Positions 55,103 to 57,402 of a stretch of DNA of 57,402 bases are shown one piece after another; within the stretch, counting starts at the first letter, position 1; the number at the start of each line of letters is the position of its first letter. The translations under genes were made by a program, and so were the position numbers. The stretch is taken from the IMG/VR virus record IMGVR_UViG_3300030061_000751, positions 1 to 57,402 of that record. One strand, given 5' to 3'. The stretch is from a virus. The notes under the pieces were generated by a model that was not told the DNA's origin, did no database searches, and worked only from the letters and a program-made list of their open reading frames with translations.

Positions 55103-56548
55103 ATGAGGTTTATTGGCAAAGACCCCAACATCATTGATGCTTATTACACCGCTACGGCTGAAGGTGCAATCACGGCTGGAAAACCTGTCATTGTTGAGGC
55201 AGACGGTGATGTGGCGCAAATCTCTCAAACATCTGGAATTGGGTCTGCGTCCACATTCAACTCAAATGGCAGTTATCACCAAGCGTGTGCTTATGATACG
55301 ACCAACGATAAGTTAGTTATCGCGTACAGAGACGACGGCAACTCTAGTTACGGCACTGCTGTTGTTGCAACATTTGACGGCTCATCGTTTTCATTCGGAA
55401 CACCCGTTGTGTTTGAGTCGGCACAGATTGCTTACACAGACATGACATTTAACTCTAACGCGGGCAAAGTTGTAATAGCCTACGAGGACAAAGGCAATTC
55501 GTCTTACGGAACAGCGGTTGTCGGCACAGTAAGCGGTACTAGCATTTCGTTTGGGACGCCTGCTGTTTTTGAGTATGGCACGACTAGATTTATTTCTGTT
55601 GAGCAAGCTACCGGCTCGTCAAAAGTATTCTTGTCTTATAGAGACATTAGCAATTCAAGCTACGGGACGGGATGCATTGGTGAGATAAGCGGCACCAGCA
55701 TTTCTTATGGCACTGCGTCTGTTTTTAAATCTGCCTTTAGCTCTAATATGGGTTCAGCATACGATGACAATGCTGGGAAGTGTGCGTTTTTTTATAGCTC
55801 CGGTACTAATGGCTACGCAAGAGTTGCTAGTCTAAGCGGCACCAGCATTTCTTATGGCACAGAAAACGAATTTTACACTTCGTCTGGCGGCACAGCAGGC
55901 TATGATAAATCAGTGGTTTATCACGCATCAGGAAATAAAATTGTCGCTGGGTTTCGTGATCTGGGCGATGGAAATTCAGGCTATGCCATTGTTGGAACTA
56001 TAAGCGGGACAAGTATTTCTTTTGGCACTGCCGTGCAATTTTATGCTTCGTATGCCGTCCCTATAAGGGCGGTTTACAACTCAGATGACGCCAATGTCGC
56101 CTTTTTCTTTTTGCTAGGGGGTGACGCATCAAAAAATGCTGTAATTATAGGAACGGTCAGTGGCACCTCAATTAGTTTTGGCACACATGAAGTTTGGCAA
56201 ACAGAGGCGGCAGACATGGGTGACACCGCTTATGACCCAGATCAAAGCAAAACTCTTTTTGTCTACAGAGATACTAATGACAGCAATTATGGAAAAGCAA
56301 GGTCTTATACACCCCCCGTTACTAATTTAACCGCAGAAAACTATATAGGCATCGCCGCAGACACCTACGCTGACAATGAAGACTCAACGATTGGCATTGT
56401 CGGCTGTATAGACCGTAATCAGACGAGCCTGACAGCAGGTCAGCAATACTTTGTTCAAACTGATGGCACACTTAGCACTACAGCAGACGATCCTTCTGTT
56501 CTGGCTGGCACGGCCATATCCGCTACTGAACTGGTGGTCAAAGAATGA
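55103..56548 (+). CDS. Seven-blade propeller tail-fibre paralogue 1
   Basis: 481 residues. N-terminal domain of about 55 residues (FIGKDPNIIDAYYTATAEGA; ITAGKPVIVEADGDVAQISQ). Seven repeat units with cores such as KLVIAYRDDGNSSYGTAVV and KVFLSYRDISNSSYGTG and SGTSISFGT ends. C-terminal domain with ENYIGIAAD, SLTAGQQYFVQTDGTLSTTA and ATELVVKE. First of three tandem paralogues. Overlaps the next gene by 4 bases (ATGA). Confidence 0.85.
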   Translation: MRFIGKDPNIIDAYYTATAEGAITAGKPVIVEADGDVAQISQTSGIGSASTFNSNGSYHQACAYDTTNDKLVIAYRDDGNSSYGTAVVATFDGSSFSFGTPVVFESAQIAYTDMTFNSNAGKVVIAYEDKGNSSYGTAVVGTVSGTSISFGTPAVFEYGTTRFISVEQATGSSKVFLSYRDISNSSYGTGCIGEISGTSISYGTASVFKSAFSSNMGSAYDDNAGKCAFFYSSGTNGYARVASLSGTSISYGTENEFYTSSGGTAGYDKSVVYHASGNKIVAGFRDLGDGNSGYAIVGTISGTSISFGTAVQFYASYAVPIRAVYNSDDANVAFFFLLGGDASKNAVIIGTVSGTSISFGTHEVWQTEAADMGDTAYDPDQSKTLFVYRDTNDSNYGKARSYTPPVTNLTAENYIGIAADTYADNEDSTIGIVGCIDRNQTSLTAGQQYFVQTDGTLSTTADDPSVLAGTAISATELVVKE

Positions 56549-57402
56549 AAGCTATAGGCAATACGCTACCAAGAAGATTCAAGGCCAAGGCCAGCGGCTC
56601 AATCACTGCGGGTAAGCCTTGCATTGTCGAGGCTGACGGGGATGTGGCGCAGGTCGCGGAAAGTGCGGCAAGCGTAGGCACACCAGTTGTTCTTGATAGC
56701 AATAACTGCCTAGGAATGATTTCTGTATATCATGCTACGGCAGAAAGAGTGGTGGTTATCTATCAAAGATCATCCAAGGTGAGAGCAAGGGTGGGCGCTG
56801 TCTCTGGCGACACTATAAGCTGGGGCAGTGAAACTGATGTTGAGTCAGGAAATAGCTATCCTCTAGGACTTTCGTATGACTCTGGGGAAGAGCAAGTTGT
56901 CGCTGTTTATTATGATGACGGTAATTCTACCTATGGTACAGCCCGTGTTATGACGGTTAATGCCAGCGGCGACTCTGGCTCTGGAAACATATCCTCCCTT
57001 GGAACCCCTGTTGTTTTTAACTCTGCGACCACCTATGGCGGCGGTATCGCTTATGACATCAACGCCAGCAAACACCTAGTTGCTTTTCGTGATAGCAACA
57101 ATGATGGTCGCGGTAGGGTTGCGACCGTTTCGGGGACGAGTATCAGTTTTGGCACAGAGGCTACATTTCAGTCTGCTACCGCCTATTACATTAGCGTGAC
57201 TTATGACGAGGCCGCGCAAAAACACATTGTTTTTCATAACAGAAACTTTACTGACGGCAAAGCAGTTGTCGGAACAATCAGTGGTACGGATGTCACGTTT
57301 GGTAGCCAAGCAGAATTCAACGCCTCAAACACTGGTGACTATTTGCGCGGAGCCTATGATTCGACCTCGCAAAAAGTAGTGCTTGCGTACAGAGACAACG
57401 GT
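56545..57402 (+). CDS. Seven-blade propeller tail-fibre paralogue 2, N-terminal part
   Basis: First 286 codons of the gene that continues at base 1. N-terminus (NTLPRRFKAKASGSITAGKP then CIVEADGDVAQVAESA) matches paralogue 1. Repeat units 1 to 4 and the start of unit 5 lie here; the 57-bp overlap falls in unit 5. Joined product: 477 residues, seven units, full C-terminal domain. Confidence 0.85.
   Translation, partial: MKAIGNTLPRRFKAKASGSITAGKPCIVEADGDVAQVAESAASVGTPVVLDSNNCLGMISVYHATAERVVVIYQRSSKVRARVGAVSGDTISWGSETDVESGNSYPLGLSYDSGEEQVVAVYYDDGNSTYGTARVMTVNASGDSGSGNISSLGTPVVFNSATTYGGGIAYDINASKHLVAFRDSNNDGRGRVATVSGTSISFGTEATFQSATAYYISVTYDEAAQKHIVFHNRNFTDGKAVVGTISGTDVTFGSQAEFNASNTGDYLRGAYDSTSQKVVLAYRDNG
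57346..57402. repeat. Right copy of the terminal overlap (57 bp)
   Basis: Matches bases 1-57 with one mismatch (57363 G versus 18 A). Joining here keeps the reading frame of the fibre gene that starts at 56545 and ends at 633. Confidence 0.85.

Noticed and set aside
1-57402. CRISPR array, integrase, attachment site or insertion sequence
   Set aside because: No regular spaced direct repeats of CRISPR type, no tyrosine or serine recombinase motif and no transposase were seen; the only tandem repeats are within fibre and internal protein genes.

Overview
The window is one complete, circularly closing (or terminally redundant) genome of a tailed double-stranded DNA phage. Bases 1-57 repeat at 57346-57402 with a single A/G difference. 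A tail-fibre gene cut by the window ends becomes a full-length member of its three-copy family when the ends are joined, so the unique length is about 57,345 bp. The virion genes point to a short-tailed (podovirus-like) marine phage: a large P22-type portal, two small head-to-tail adaptors, a P22 gp10-like tail hub protein, a T7 gp13-like internal protein, a lytic transglycosylase in an ejected protein, a giant 2786-residue polyvalent protein, and no tape measure, tail tube or sheath. The host cannot be named. A gamma-proteobacterial LexA-like box and a parS-like site hint at a proteobacterium. No integrase, phage repressor, DNA polymerase or RNA polymerase is visible, which suggests a lytic phage that borrows host polymerases.

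Layout. The late operon runs rightward from about 37.8 kb, through the window ends, to 23.7 kb. Its order is terminase small subunit, a DUF4214-like protein, an HNH-like protein, terminase large subunit, an aspartyl/asparaginyl hydroxylase-like oxygenase, portal, GroES-like co-chaperonin, scaffold, capsid and decoration proteins, four tiny basic proteins, connectors, fibres (three tandem seven-blade propeller paralogues across the window ends), holin/endolysin, tail hub, internal/ejected proteins, and a thermonuclease. Facing it (27.5 to 23.7 kb, minus strand) is a recombination operon: Cas4/RecB-like nuclease, Sak-type annealing protein, a protein with an SSB-like tail, a YbcO-like nuclease and small proteins. 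From 27.6 to 30.9 kb (plus strand) come a RusA-like resolvase, a primase-helicase and small proteins. From 37.1 to 31.0 kb (minus strand) lies an early accessory cluster with an ArdC-like antirestriction protein, a GIY-YIG nuclease, a Myb-like DNA-binding protein with a membrane tail, a tRNA-Cys and many tiny genes.

Regulation is the most unusual part. Seven genes of the 34.1-37.1 kb minus-strand cluster share a start-associated element in which the Shine-Dalgarno sequence sits in the loop of a short hairpin (GACTNAGGAGTC). In three of them the leader also has two further hairpins and a possible pseudoknot whose pairs co-vary between copies. Two intergenic regions, before the primase-helicase and before the late operon, each carry three copies of a 17-bp palindrome, CCTAGTAANNTNCTAGG. 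The two sides of the terminase small-subunit gene share an inverted 15-bp LexA-box-like sequence. A parS-like 16-mer follows the capsid terminator.
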